DNA from: Brachybacterium squillarum M-6-3
Lineage (GTDB): Bacteria > Actinomycetota > Actinomycetes > Actinomycetales > Dermabacteraceae
Assembly (NCBI RefSeq): GCF_000225825.1
Contig: NZ_AGBX01000001.1
Location: 930,001-994,000 of the forward strand
Reading direction: 5' to 3'
Length of the DNA stretch: 64,000 nt
Within the stretch, counting starts at the first letter, position 1; every line of letters begins with the position of its first letter. Of this stretch, positions 1-8,152 are shown piece after piece. The notes under the pieces are model-generated. The model was not told where the DNA came from. It ran no database searches and worked only from the letters and a program-made list of their open reading frames with translations. Position numbers and translations under genes: made by a program.

Positions 1-1
1 G

Positions 2-1993
2 GACCACGCCGTCCACACCCGCGAGCTGCGCCGCATGCCCGCGCTGTGGCGGGCGATGCCGGGCAGCTTCGTCGTCACCCTGCTGGGCTGCATGTCCATG
101 GCCGGCCTGCCGCCGATGCTCGGCTTCGTCTCCAAGGAGTCGCTGTTCACCGGCGCCCTGGAGAACGAGGGGGCCGCCTGGGCGGGCTGGGCCGTCGCCC
201 TCGGCCTGGCCGGCGCCAGCGTGTTGACCTTCGCCTACTGCGCGAAGATCGTGCTGGGCGCCTTCGTCGATGGCCGTGACGAGGAGTACCTGGCCCGCGT
301 CGACGGCGAGGTCACCCGCAGCGGGCACGACGCCGCCGGGGCCACCGTCCGCGCCGAGGACGCCCACCGTCCCGAGGGCCTGTTCTTCTGGCCGGCCTCA
401 CTGCCGATCCTCGCCGGGCTGCCGCTGGCGATCTGGGTGGGCGTGCTGGACACCCCCGTCGGCGCCGCCATGCAGGCGGGCCTGGGGGAGGAGTTCCACC
501 CCCACCTGGCCTTCTGGCACGGCCTCACCCCCGAGCTGGGCCTCACCGCGGGCGTGGTGCTGCTGGGCACCCTGGTGGCGCTCGGCCGCCGCCGAATCCT
601 GCCCGTGCTCGAGAACCGCCCCTTCCCGGTGGACGGCGCGCGCGTGCTCACCGGCGTGGACCGGCTCGCCGAACGCATCGGCATCGCCCTGGTCCGCCCC
701 AGCCGCACCGACGACCCCGTGAAGCACCTCGGCGCGATCCTGCTGGCCTTCGCCGCGGTCGTGCTGGGCTCCCTCGCGGTGCTGGCCGACCAGCTGCCCC
801 CGCTGATGCCGGGCATGAACACCCTGATGGACCTCGTGATCCTGCTGCTGATGATCGTGGCCGTCGCCGTGGTCGTCCGCCAGCGCGGCCGCCTCGGCGC
901 CGCCGTGGGCCTGTCGGCCGTGGGCGTGCTGGCCACCGTGCAGATCCTGGCGCTCGGCGCCCCCGACGTGGCGCTGACCCAGCTGCTGGTCGAGTCGCTG
1001 ACGATCATCATCATCATGCTGGTCCTCCAGCGCCTGCCCCGTCGCTTCGACGCCCCCGATCCGCGCCGCCGCCGCGGCGCCGGGATCGTCGCCGGGATCA
1101 TGGGCCTGACCGCCGGGGCCGGGGTGTTCCTGTTCATGGGCCGGCGCGGACGCAGCGACGTCGCCCAGTACTACATCGACAACGCCGAGGAGATCACCGG
1201 CGGGCACAACATCGTCAACGTGATCCTGGTGGAGTTCCGTGCGCTGGACACGCTCGGCGAGCTCTCCGTGCTCGGCATGGCCGGCGTCGCGATCGTCGCG
1301 GTGCTCTCCAGCGTCCGGTCGCTGTTCATCGACCCCGACGAGCGCTGCGCCGAGGACGACCCGCAGCCCGCGCTGCGCGAGGAGAGCACCTCCGCGCACC
1401 GCGCGATCGCCTCCGCCTGGGGCAACACCGCCGCCCTGCAGTTCATGGTGCGGGTGACCGCCCCGATCCTGGTGGCGATCTCGCTGATGCTGTTCTGGCG
1501 CGGCCACAACGCCCCCGGCGGCGGCTTCATCGCCGCCCTGGTGGGCTCCGCGATCGTCGCCCTGATCTACCTGTCCACCTCGCGCGACCGACAGATCGGC
1601 CCGCCCAAGCTGCCGCTGTTCCTCATCGGCGGGGGCATCATCACCGCCCTGGCCGCCGGCTTCCTCGGCTTCGCGAAGGACGGCTTCCTGGAGCCGCTGC
1701 ACGGCTACCTGCTGGGCCAGCACCTCTCCACCGCCATGATCTTCGACCTCGGCGTGTACCTCGCGGTGCTCGGCCTGGTGATGGTCGCGGTGAACCTGCT
1801 CGGCGCGGGCGCCTCCACGGGCTCCAGCGAGCCGGGGGAGAGCACCCGTGAGCGCACCGACGAGGCGGTCGAGGGCGAGCTGCCCGGACCGCTGGACACC
1901 ACCCGCGGGGAGCCCGCGCTCCGCCGCCGCGTCGGCGTGGGCACCGCGCACCTGACCACCGGCACCAAGCCGAAGGAGGCCGGGCGCCGATGA
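2..1993 (+). CDS. mrpA: Mrp Na+/H+ antiporter subunit A-B fusion, 5' end outside window
   Basis: C-terminal part of the large MrpA (MnhA) subunit of the multisubunit Na+/H+ antiporter of the cytoplasmic membrane. The open frame already runs at base 2, so the N-terminal proton-channel region is missing; the ATG at 35 is internal (its context MPALWRAMPGSF is mid-domain). Visible in order: last helices of the complex I-like antiporter domain, including GLPPMLGFVSKESL; a soluble loop; several helices of the MrpA C-terminal region with APDVALTQLLVE; then an MnhB-like domain near residue 480 of the visible frame (FWRGHNAPGGGFIAALVG). An A-B fusion is common in Actinobacteria. The stop overlaps the mrpC start (ATGA), so the subunits are probably translationally coupled. 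Confidence 0.93.
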   Translation, partial: DHAVHTRELRRMPALWRAMPGSFVVTLLGCMSMAGLPPMLGFVSKESLFTGALENEGAAWAGWAVALGLAGASVLTFAYCAKIVLGAFVDGRDEEYLARVDGEVTRSGHDAAGATVRAEDAHRPEGLFFWPASLPILAGLPLAIWVGVLDTPVGAAMQAGLGEEFHPHLAFWHGLTPELGLTAGVVLLGTLVALGRRRILPVLENRPFPVDGARVLTGVDRLAERIGIALVRPSRTDDPVKHLGAILLAFAAVVLGSLAVLADQLPPLMPGMNTLMDLVILLLMIVAVAVVVRQRGRLGAAVGLSAVGVLATVQILALGAPDVALTQLLVESLTIIIIMLVLQRLPRRFDAPDPRRRRGAGIVAGIMGLTAGAGVFLFMGRRGRSDVAQYYIDNAEEITGGHNIVNVILVEFRALDTLGELSVLGMAGVAIVAVLSSVRSLFIDPDERCAEDDPQPALREESTSAHRAIASAWGNTAALQFMVRVTAPILVAISLMLFWRGHNAPGGGFIAALVGSAIVALIYLSTSRDRQIGPPKLPLFLIGGGIITALAAGFLGFAKDGFLEPLHGYLLGQHLSTAMIFDLGVYLAVLGLVMVAVNLLGAGASTGSSEPGESTRERTDEAVEGELPGPLDTTRGEPALRRRVGVGTAHLTTGTKPKEAGRR

Positions 1994-2319
1994 TCCTCAG
2001 CCTGACCGTGGCCGTCCTGGTGGGCGGCGGGGTGTACCTGCTGCTGCAGCGCAGCATGGTGCGTGCCGTGTTCGGCATGACCCTGCTCAGCCACGCCGCG
2101 AACTTCGTGCTGCTCGCCGCCGGGGTCCCCGGCTGGCGCGCCGAGCCGCTGATCGGCGAGTCCGATCCCGCGGCGATGGCGGACCCGCTGCCGCAGGCCT
2201 TCGTGCTGACGGCCATCGTCATCACCATGGCGGTCACCATCTTCATGCTGACCCTGGCCGTGATCGGCCGCGACGACGACATGGCCTCCTATCCCGGGAC
2301 GGGGGAGACGCGCGACTGA
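1990..2319 (+). CDS. mrpC: Mrp antiporter subunit C
   Basis: A 109-residue membrane protein with three hydrophobic helices, homologous to NuoK of complex I. The family signature is seen in VRAVFGMTLLSHAANFVLLAAG and in the end region LPQAFVLTAIVITMAVTIFMLTL. It is a small structural/ion-path subunit of the Mrp complex. Start ATG at 1990 overlaps the mrpAB stop by four bases, and its own stop shares a base with the mrpD start (TGATG). The C-terminal tail after residue 97 is hydrophilic. Identification is firm from sequence and operon position. Confidence 0.93.
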   Translation: MILSLTVAVLVGGGVYLLLQRSMVRAVFGMTLLSHAANFVLLAAGVPGWRAEPLIGESDPAAMADPLPQAFVLTAIVITMAVTIFMLTLAVIGRDDDMASYPGTGETRD

Positions 2320-3863
2320 TGAGCATCCCTGCCGTTCCCCCCACCCTGCTGCCACTGTTCGTGGTGCTGCCGCTGCTGGCCGCCGCCGTCCTGGTGGTCG
2401 TCCGCCGCCGCGCCGTCGAGACCACCGCCCTGATCGCCGTGCCGGCCCTGGTCGGCCTCGGCGCTATCTGGTTGCTGGTCGAGCACCGCGGCACCCCGGT
2501 GATCTCCCACGCCGTCGGCGGCTTCTCCGACGTGCTCGCGATCCCCTTCGTCTCGGACACCTTCAGCGCGCTGATGCTGCTGGTCACCGCCGTGTCGACG
2601 CTCGCCGCGAGCGTGTTCCTGATCCTCACCGGCGAATCCCGCTACCGCTTCGTGCCGCCGCTGGTGCTGCTGCTCAGCGGCGGCGTGAACGGCGCCCTGC
2701 TCACGGGCGACCTGTTCAACCTGTTCGTCTGGGTCGAGGTCATGCTGATGCCCTCCTACGCCCTGATCGCGGTGACGGGCACCTGGCGACGCCTCGGCAT
2801 CGGTCGACTGTTCGTGCTGGTCAACCTGCTCACCTCGACGGTGCTGCTGATCGGCGTCGGCTTCGTCTACGGCACCGCCGGCACCGTGAACCTGGCCTCC
2901 CTGGCCGGGGCGGGCAGCGAGAACCCGCTGACCGCGGCGGCGCTCGGCGTGGTTCTGCTGGCACTGGCCGTGAAGGGCGCCGTGGTGCCCGTGCACTCCT
3001 GGCTGGCCCGCTCCTACCCGGCCACCTCCGCCGGCATCATGGCGCTGTTCTCCGCCCTGCACACGAAGGTTGCCCTCTACGCGATCTACCGGATCGTGGC
3101 GGTGGCCTTCGAGGACGGCATCCCCTTCCTGCCCGTCGTGGCGGTGATGGCGTTCGCGACGATCCTCATCGGCGCCTTCTCCACCACCGGCTCGATCCGC
3201 CTGCGCACCGCGATGAGCCACCAGATGGTCGTCGGCGTCGGTCACTTCCTGCTCGGCATCGTGCTGTTCACGCAGATGGCGATGGGCGCCGGCATCCTCT
3301 ACCAGGTCCACTCGATCATCACCATGTCGGCCCTGGTGCTGATCATCGGCGCGATCGAGCAGACCTACGGCACCGGGCGCATGGACCACCTCTCGGGGCT
3401 GGCCCGTCGCGACCCCTGGGTGATGGTGATCCTCGCGCTGGGCATGTTCTCCCTGGTGGGCCTGCCGCCCACCTCCGGCACCTGGGGCAAGATCGGTCTG
3501 CTGCGGGCCTCCGCCGAGCAGGTCTCCGCCGGGGAGGCTCTGCTGGGCTGGGGCGCGATCCTCGCTGTCCTGCTGGCCTCGATCGGCTCCATGCTGGGCC
3601 TGCAGCGGGTGTGGCGCCGCGCGGCCTGGGGCGAGGACATGACTACCTACCGTCCCGATAACGCGGTCACCGGCCGCGGCGAGGAGCAGACGCTGCCGGA
3701 CTCGGTGCGGGTCCCCGCCCGCCTGGCCGCCCCCGGCGCCGTGATGATGGCCCTGTCGCTGGCGATGTTCGTCGGCATTGGCGTCGTGCTGCCGACCACG
3801 GAGCTGGCCGCTACCGACCTGCTGGACGTGAACGCCTACGTGGAGGCGGTGATGGGCGGATGA
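2319..3863 (+). CDS. mrpD: Mrp antiporter subunit D
   Basis: A 514-residue polytopic protein of the NuoM/NuoN-like antiporter family and second proton-pumping subunit of the Mrp complex. Seen: GVNGALLTGDLFNLFVWVEV near residues 120-140 with the conserved channel glutamate, a lysine/histidine-bearing helix around KGAVVPVHSWLARSYPATSAG, and GLPPTSGTWGKIGL late in the protein. The length is normal for the family. It overlaps both neighbours (TGATG with mrpC, ATGATG with mrpE), so it is mid-operon. Two Met codons compete for the mrpE start next door, but the mrpD frame itself is unambiguous. Confidence 0.93.
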   Translation: MSIPAVPPTLLPLFVVLPLLAAAVLVVVRRRAVETTALIAVPALVGLGAIWLLVEHRGTPVISHAVGGFSDVLAIPFVSDTFSALMLLVTAVSTLAASVFLILTGESRYRFVPPLVLLLSGGVNGALLTGDLFNLFVWVEVMLMPSYALIAVTGTWRRLGIGRLFVLVNLLTSTVLLIGVGFVYGTAGTVNLASLAGAGSENPLTAAALGVVLLALAVKGAVVPVHSWLARSYPATSAGIMALFSALHTKVALYAIYRIVAVAFEDGIPFLPVVAVMAFATILIGAFSTTGSIRLRTAMSHQMVVGVGHFLLGIVLFTQMAMGAGILYQVHSIITMSALVLIIGAIEQTYGTGRMDHLSGLARRDPWVMVILALGMFSLVGLPPTSGTWGKIGLLRASAEQVSAGEALLGWGAILAVLLASIGSMLGLQRVWRRAAWGEDMTTYRPDNAVTGRGEEQTLPDSVRVPARLAAPGAVMMALSLAMFVGIGVVLPTTELAATDLLDVNAYVEAVMGG

Positions 3864-4381
3864 TGCGCCTCTGGTACGGGATCAGCTACATCGGCTGGAT
3901 CCTGCTCGAGATCCTCAAGGGGTCCGTGCAGGTGGCCTGGGCGGCCTACCGTCCCGGCGTCCACTCCTCCCCGGCGATCGTGGAGTACCCGCTGCGCGCC
4001 ACCACGGACGTCGAGATCATCGCGATGGCCTCCTCGATCACCATCACCCCGGGCACGCTGGTGGTGGGCACCGCCCACGGCACCCTCGAGCAGGGGCCGA
4101 GCCTGTTCGTGCACGTGCTGTTCGCCGAGTCCCGGGAGCAGGTCGTCGCCGACCTCGCCGAGATGGAGGAGCGCCTGCTGCGCGCCACCCGCGGCCGCGG
4201 GGGAGCGGATGCCGCCCTGCGGCTCCGTCGCCGCGGCAGCGGCGACGAGCGTTTCGCCGACACCCAGGCCGCCGACGCGGTGCGCGACCACGGGGTGCGC
4301 ACCGGCCCGCGGTCCTCCCGGCCGGAGCCCCCCGGCGGGGTCCACCCCGACGACGCCCCCGAGCCCGAGGAGCGATCATGA
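3860..4381 (+). CDS. mrpE: Mrp antiporter subunit E
   Basis: A 173-residue MrpE/MnhE protein. One or two membrane segments lie in the first 40 residues (LWYGISYIGWILLEILKGSVQVAWAA), followed by the family pattern YPLRATTDVEIIAMASSITITPGTLVV and a soluble domain ending HVLFAES. The C-terminal 60 residues are charged, low in complexity and rich in Arg/Pro, beyond the usual family end. MrpE is needed for assembly or stability of the complex. Either ATG 3860 or 3863 is possible. The stop overlaps the mrpF start (ATGA). Confidence 0.92.
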   Translation: MMRLWYGISYIGWILLEILKGSVQVAWAAYRPGVHSSPAIVEYPLRATTDVEIIAMASSITITPGTLVVGTAHGTLEQGPSLFVHVLFAESREQVVADLAEMEERLLRATRGRGGADAALRLRRRGSGDERFADTQAADAVRDHGVRTGPRSSRPEPPGGVHPDDAPEPEERS

Positions 4382-4638
4382 GCATCGTGCTGTGGCTGAC
4401 GGTCTGCCTGCTGGGCGCCACCATTTTGGTGGGCCTGCTGCGCATCGCCTCCGCCCCCGACCCCGCCAGCCGCGCCGTCGTCGGCGACCTGGTGTTCTTC
4501 TCCGGCGTGGGCTTGATCGTGCTGATCGGCCTGCTCAACGAGTCCGCGGCCGCCGTGGACGCCGCCCTGATCGCCGCGGTGCTGGGCATCCTCGCCACCG
4601 TGGCCCTGGCCCGCATCCTCACCCGGGGGCGCCGATGA
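4378..4638 (+). CDS. mrpF: Mrp antiporter subunit F
   Basis: An 86-residue MrpF/MnhF (PhaF) subunit with three predicted helices: residues 1-22, 35-55 and 60-80. The segment RIASAPDPASRAVVGDLVFF is characteristic, with the conserved Asp/Arg loop between helices 1 and 2. It is a small membrane subunit of the Na+/H+ antiporter. It overlaps mrpE upstream and mrpG downstream by four bases each, so it lies inside the same transcription unit. Confidence 0.92.
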   Translation: MSIVLWLTVCLLGATILVGLLRIASAPDPASRAVVGDLVFFSGVGLIVLIGLLNESAAAVDAALIAAVLGILATVALARILTRGRR

Positions 4639-5024
4639 TCGCCGCCCTGATCGTGGACGTGCTGGCCTCCGTGCTGCTGCTGGGCGGGGCGTTCTGGATG
4701 CTCACCGCCGCGCTGTCGATGTTCCGGGCGCACGACGCCCTGGCGCGGATCAACGTGCTCTCCCCGGCCACGGGGCTGGGCCTGCCGATGATCGTGCTCG
4801 GCGCCTTCCTGCTGCACACGAAGGTCGAAGGCTTCGAGGTCGCGGTGCTGATCAAGACGATCCTCACGGTGGTCGCGCTGATCATCGTCTCCTCGATCGC
4901 CTCGAACGTGCTCTCCCGCGCGGCGTACATGTCGGGCTCCGCGGTGGACCCCCGCACGGCCCCGCAGGACCTCGCGCGCAGCCCCGAGGAGGGGGACCAG
5001 GTCCCGCTCACCGAGGAGCGCTGA
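4635..5024 (+). CDS. mrpG: Mrp antiporter subunit G
   Basis: A 129-residue MrpG/MnhG subunit and last gene of the operon. The start is set at ATG 4635, which overlaps the mrpF stop (ATGA); the open frame extends further upstream but without homology. Seen: three helices, with GGAFWMLTAALSMFRAHDALARINVLSPAT matching the family core, then GLPMIVLGAFLL and a third helix ending IVSSIASNVLSRAA. The charged tail of about 30 residues is poorly conserved. An inverted repeat over the stop codon may end the operon transcript. Confidence 0.92.
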   Translation: MIAALIVDVLASVLLLGGAFWMLTAALSMFRAHDALARINVLSPATGLGLPMIVLGAFLLHTKVEGFEVAVLIKTILTVVALIIVSSIASNVLSRAAYMSGSAVDPRTAPQDLARSPEEGDQVPLTEER

Positions 5025-5045
5025 GCGCCCCGTCGAGAGCGCTCC
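5015..5045 (+). terminator. Possible mrp operon terminator
   Basis: Inverted repeat GGAGCGCT (5015-5022) and AGCGCTCC (5038-5045), with a GC-rich 15-base loop, spans the mrpG stop codon. There is no T-tract after it, so it would be a weak or Rho-assisted terminator. The call rests on position at the end of a six-gene operon. Confidence 0.4.
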
Positions 5046-5252
5046 ACCTCGCCCGGCCCACGCCGTCCGTGCAGGTCGTCGAGCCCGTGCGCTGGGCCTC
5101 CAAGTCGTGAACGCCCTCACCGGGGACGGAGACGGCCCCCTTGCCCGATACGAGGTCGTCTATGGTGGCCGTCTCCCGCTGCCCGATCGCGTGCCCCGAG
5201 AGTCCTGCTCGGACGCATGCGTCACGGCCTCACGCCATCCCCCAGGAGAACG

Positions 5253-5300
5253 ATGACGGCCCCCACCGGTACGACCATCGCCAGCCCTGAGAACACCTGA
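5253..5300 (+). pseudogene. Truncated gene start cut by an IS end
   Basis: CAGGAGAACGATG gives a good Shine-Dalgarno and start, followed by 15 codons (MTAPTGTTIASPENT) and a stop. The stop TGA is the first triplet of what looks like the IS terminal sequence TGAAGCGCCCTGGGTTTC. The simplest reading is a gene whose body was removed or displaced when the IS inserted and later decayed. The identity of the original gene cannot be told from 15 codons. Confidence 0.45.
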
Positions 5301-5426
5301 AGCGCCCTGGGTTTCGTTCCGTGGTTAGACGGTCGCGGGCGCGGTCGTCGTCAGGTGCGTGTAGGCCGCTTCGACGCTCGCTGGGGTGCGGTAGCCGAGA
5401 GCTTCGTGAAGCCGGGCCGTGTTCCC
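5298..5426 (-). pseudogene. IS3-family transposase C-terminal remnant
   Basis: On the minus strand, about 33 codons end at TAA 5327-5325 and read GNTARLHEALGYRTPASVEAAY, then THLTTTAPATV. The pattern RLHEALGYRTP...VE.AY is the classic C-terminal end of the IS3 OrfB/DDE integrase. About 27 bases beyond the stop lies TGAAGCGCCCTGGG, which fits an IS3 terminal repeat (TGAA...). Everything upstream of the codon near 5426 is missing, so this is a one-end remnant that cannot transpose. Confidence 0.65.
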
Positions 5427-5512
5427 TGCCCGCCCTGACCGCCTAACCCCTCAGCGAAGGACCGCTACACCACTTCCAGGGGCTTGACCACCGACAGTGC
5501 GAGGATGGCCGC

Positions 5513-6412
5513 ATGCACAGCGTCGACCCCGTCTCCCGACCCTTCGCGCAGGTGGACGTGTTCGGCGCGTCCCCGTACCGCGGCAATCCGGTGGCGGTGG
5601 TGCTGGACGCCTACCGGCTGAGCGAGGAGCAGATGCAGGCCTTCGCCGCCTGGACCAACCTCTCCGAGACCACCTTCGTGCTGCAGCCGACCGTGCCCGG
5701 CGCCGACTACCGGCTGCGGATCTTCACCCCCACCGGGGAGCTGCCCTTCGCCGGGCACCCGACCCTCGGCACCGCTGCCGCCTGGTTGGCCGCGGGGGGA
5801 GTGCCCGGCGGGGAGCGCATCGTGCAGGAGTGCGCCGTCGGGCTGGTCGAGGTGCGCCGCGGCGGAGCCGCCCCCGAGGATGCCCGTGACGTGGAGACCC
5901 TCGCCTTCGCCGCCCCGCCCCTGCAGCGCAGCGGCCCCCTCGACGCCGAGCACCTCCAGCTCGCGGCCGCGGCCCTCGGAGTACCCGACCAGGCCGTGGT
6001 CGATCATGCCTGGGTGGACAACGGCCCCGGCTGGGCCGTCGTGGAGCTGGGCTCGGCCGCCGAGGTGGTGGCCCTCAAGCCCGACCTCGCCGCGATCCCC
6101 GGGAGGAAGATCGCCTCCCTCGGCGTCATCGGCCCCGACACCGGCTCCGACATGGCGTACGAGGTGCGGGCCTTCGTCGCTCCTGACCCCGCCACCGGCA
6201 CCCCCGGCTACGAGGACCCCGTGACCGGCAGCCTCAACGCCGGCATCGCCCAGTGGATGCTCGAGCGCGGCCGTCTCACCCCGCCGTGGACCGCTCACCA
6301 GGGCACGCGGCTGGGCCGCGACGGGGCTGTGCGGGTAGATGTTGACGCAGAGGGCACCGTCTGGATCGGCGGCTGCGCCCGTGTCGCCATCCGGGGCATG
6401 ATCGAGATCTGA
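5513..6412 (+). CDS. PhzF-family isomerase/epimerase-like protein
   Basis: A 299-residue cytoplasmic protein with the two-lobed diaminopimelate-epimerase-like fold of the PhzF family. Seen: FAQVDVFGASPYRGNPVAVV at the N-terminus; NLSETTFVL near residues 44-52, which carries the catalytic Glu of PhzF; FTPTGELPFAGHPTLGTA, the family signature; and late GYEDPVTGSLNAGIAQWM. Full length. The substrate is unknown: the family acts on phenazine precursors in pseudomonads, but most actinobacterial members have no assigned role and no phenazine genes are nearby. It is a lone gene, convergent with the hydrolase at 6429 across 16 bp. Confidence 0.88.
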   Translation: MHSVDPVSRPFAQVDVFGASPYRGNPVAVVLDAYRLSEEQMQAFAAWTNLSETTFVLQPTVPGADYRLRIFTPTGELPFAGHPTLGTAAAWLAAGGVPGGERIVQECAVGLVEVRRGGAAPEDARDVETLAFAAPPLQRSGPLDAEHLQLAAAALGVPDQAVVDHAWVDNGPGWAVVELGSAAEVVALKPDLAAIPGRKIASLGVIGPDTGSDMAYEVRAFVAPDPATGTPGYEDPVTGSLNAGIAQWMLERGRLTPPWTAHQGTRLGRDGAVRVDVDAEGTVWIGGCARVAIRGMIEI

Positions 6413-6428
6413 GGGACCTCGGAAGCGC

Positions 6429-7370
6429 TCAGGCGTCGGGGGAGCAGGCCCGCCCGGCGAATCCGATGATCTCCGCGGCCACCTCGTCGCGGATCGGCGG
6501 CTCGTTGTGCACCTCGTGGCGGAAGCCCGGGTACACCCGCACCCGCACGTCCTCGTGTCCCCTCGCGATCAGGCGGTTGCCCACCGTGTACGCCCCGCTG
6601 CCGTAGCCGGCCACCGGGTCCTGGTCCCCGGCCAGGATCAGCACCGGCAGGTCCCCGGGCACCTGCGCGTACCAGTCGGCATCGTTGGCCTGGTCGTAGA
6701 GGGCGACGAAGCCCTGCAGGAAGCGCACCGACAGCGGCGCCCCGAAGCGGTTCAGCGGGTCCCGCGCGTGGTCGGCGACGACGTCCGGATCGGCCGCCAC
6801 CCAGTCCGTCGGCCCGGCATCCGGCCCGAAGCGGTCCACGAAGCCGTCGAACACCGCGGCCATGTGATGCCCGGGCACCTCGGCCTCGGGGTCCGGCTCG
6901 GCGGCCAGCGCCGCGCGGTCCACCAGCTGCTCCATGCCGTGCATGTCCGCGGCGATCCCGCCGAGCACCAGCCCGGCCAGGGGCGGCTCGGCGCGGGCGG
7001 CCACGACCCGGGAGATCATCGAGCCCCAGGAGTGGCCGTAGACCACGGCCGGCAGGCCGGGATGCAGGGAGCGCACGTGCGCCAGCAGCGCCAGCTCGTC
7101 CTCGACCACCACCCGGTCGGCCTCCGCGCCGGCATCGCCCCAGGTGTCCTCCGCGGCCGCGGTGGCGCCGTGCCCGGCGTGGTCGTCGGCCGCCACCACG
7201 AAGCCCGCGTCGAGCAGGACGGTGATAAGGCGCAGATAGCGGCGGGAGTGCTCCCCGAGACCGTGCACGATCTGCACGATCCCGCGCGGTGTGACCACCG
7301 GGTCGTACACCCAGGCGCGGATCGCGTCGCGCCCGTTGGCGGAGGGAAGGGTGAACTCGTGCAGGGCCAT
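6429..7370 (-). CDS. Alpha/beta hydrolase, monoacylglycerol lipase type
   Basis: A 313-residue serine hydrolase of the monoglyceride lipase / lysophospholipase group (Hydrolase_4). The start at ATG 7370 has GAGGAGC upstream; the frame remains open further but that extension is unconserved. Motifs: VHGLGEHSRRY (oxyanion HG region), DDHAGHGAT, nucleophile elbow YGHSWGSM, an Asp in ILAGDQDPV and a His in YPGFRHEVHNEPP, completing the Ser-Asp-His triad. No signal peptide, so cytoplasmic or membrane-associated. Likely substrates are monoacylglycerols or similar esters; the exact one cannot be read from sequence. It diverges from the DoxX gene with about 200 bp of shared upstream region. Confidence 0.85.
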   Translation of the reverse strand: MALHEFTLPSANGRDAIRAWVYDPVVTPRGIVQIVHGLGEHSRRYLRLITVLLDAGFVVAADDHAGHGATAAAEDTWGDAGAEADRVVVEDELALLAHVRSLHPGLPAVVYGHSWGSMISRVVAARAEPPLAGLVLGGIAADMHGMEQLVDRAALAAEPDPEAEVPGHHMAAVFDGFVDRFGPDAGPTDWVAADPDVVADHARDPLNRFGAPLSVRFLQGFVALYDQANDADWYAQVPGDLPVLILAGDQDPVAGYGSGAYTVGNRLIARGHEDVRVRVYPGFRHEVHNEPPIRDEVAAEIIGFAGRACSPDA

Positions 7371-7570
7371 CGCGGTGCTCCTCGTCGACGTCCGCGCGGC
7401 GGCTCCGATGCGACCGCGCGCCGCCTCCGATCGTAGGCGGCGGCGAGAGGTGGCTCCCTTCGGATGACGACGGATGGACGCGGACTGGCAGATAGCGGGT
7501 CCGTGGGCCACACTCGGGGCTTCGTCCGGGCGGGGCACCCCGCCCCGGCAGCAGTTCGAAGGAGCCCAGC

Positions 7571-8047
7571 ATGTCCAGCACCACCACCGAGCACAGCACC
7601 GCCGCGACCGATCGCAGCACCGCCCGCCGCGCCGACCGGCGCACCGCCCCCGGAGGGGTCTCCGCGGGGCTGCTCGTCCTCCGCCTCGGCCTCGGCGTCG
7701 TCTTCCTCGCCCACGGCGCGCAGAAGGTGTTCGAGGCGGGCCTCGACGGCACCGCCGCCTCCTTCGCGGCGATGGGGGTGCCCTTCGCGGAGATCCTCGG
7801 CCCCGTGGTCGCGCTGCTCGAGCTGGTCGGCGGCGCGCTGCTGATCCTCGGCCTCGCCACCCGCGCGATCGCCCTCGCGCTCGCCGTGGACATGATCGTC
7901 GCGGCGCTGCTGGTGCACCTGGCCGCCGGGTTCTTCGCGGCCGACGGCGGCTACGAGCTCACGCTCGTGCTCGCCACCGGGGCCCTCGCCCTGGTGCTCG
8001 CCGGGCCGGGCCGCTTCGCGCTGGACGTGGTCTTCGGCCGGCGCTGA
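7571..8047 (+). CDS. DoxX-family membrane protein
   Basis: A 158-residue protein with a charged, disordered first 33 residues and then four hydrophobic segments. The DoxX pattern is clear: LLVLRLGLGVVFLAHGAQKVFEAGLDGTAASFAAMGVPF, then ILGPVVALLELVGGALLILGL and a final pair ending LALVLAGPGRFALD. DoxX proteins are small integral membrane proteins linked to redox or thiol stress in some species; the role here is not known. RBS-like AAGGAG precedes the ATG. It is followed by a hairpin that overlaps its stop codon. Confidence 0.88.
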   Translation: MSSTTTEHSTAATDRSTARRADRRTAPGGVSAGLLVLRLGLGVVFLAHGAQKVFEAGLDGTAASFAAMGVPFAEILGPVVALLELVGGALLILGLATRAIALALAVDMIVAALLVHLAAGFFAADGGYELTLVLATGALALVLAGPGRFALDVVFGRR

Positions 8048-8071
8048 GCGATGCCCCGGGGGCTATCGCTC
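8046..8071 (+). terminator. Hairpin between convergent genes
   Basis: GAGCGATGCCCC (8046-8057) pairs with GGGGC...ATCGCTC (to 8071), with a one-base bulge, immediately after the DoxX stop. It lacks a T-run but sits between convergent genes and is the only stable hairpin there. Confidence 0.45.
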
Positions 8072-8152
8072 TAATCCATGAGTTCGCGGCCGCGCAGAAT
8101 CGAGTCCCGCATGGGGCGAGGCGGAAGCGATCGCTGGGGTGCGATCCCGCCC

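Larger units (their letters stand above)
5025..5512. other. 488-bp insertion scar without an intact gene
   Basis: Between mrpG and the PhzF gene no complete gene is visible. The stretch holds a small gene start with a good ribosome binding site (5253), the tail of an IS3-like transposase on the minus strand (5325-5426), and about 75 bp to its right that could be the end of another mobile element (around 5460-5490). That last point is weak: I only note the phrase CTACACCACTTCC there, which resembles element ends. Confidence 0.5.

Noticed and set aside
8072-8152. tRNA-like phrases (AATCGAGTCCCGC) after the DoxX gene
   Set aside because: No acceptor stem or anticodon arm can be folded around them; no tRNA cloverleaf.
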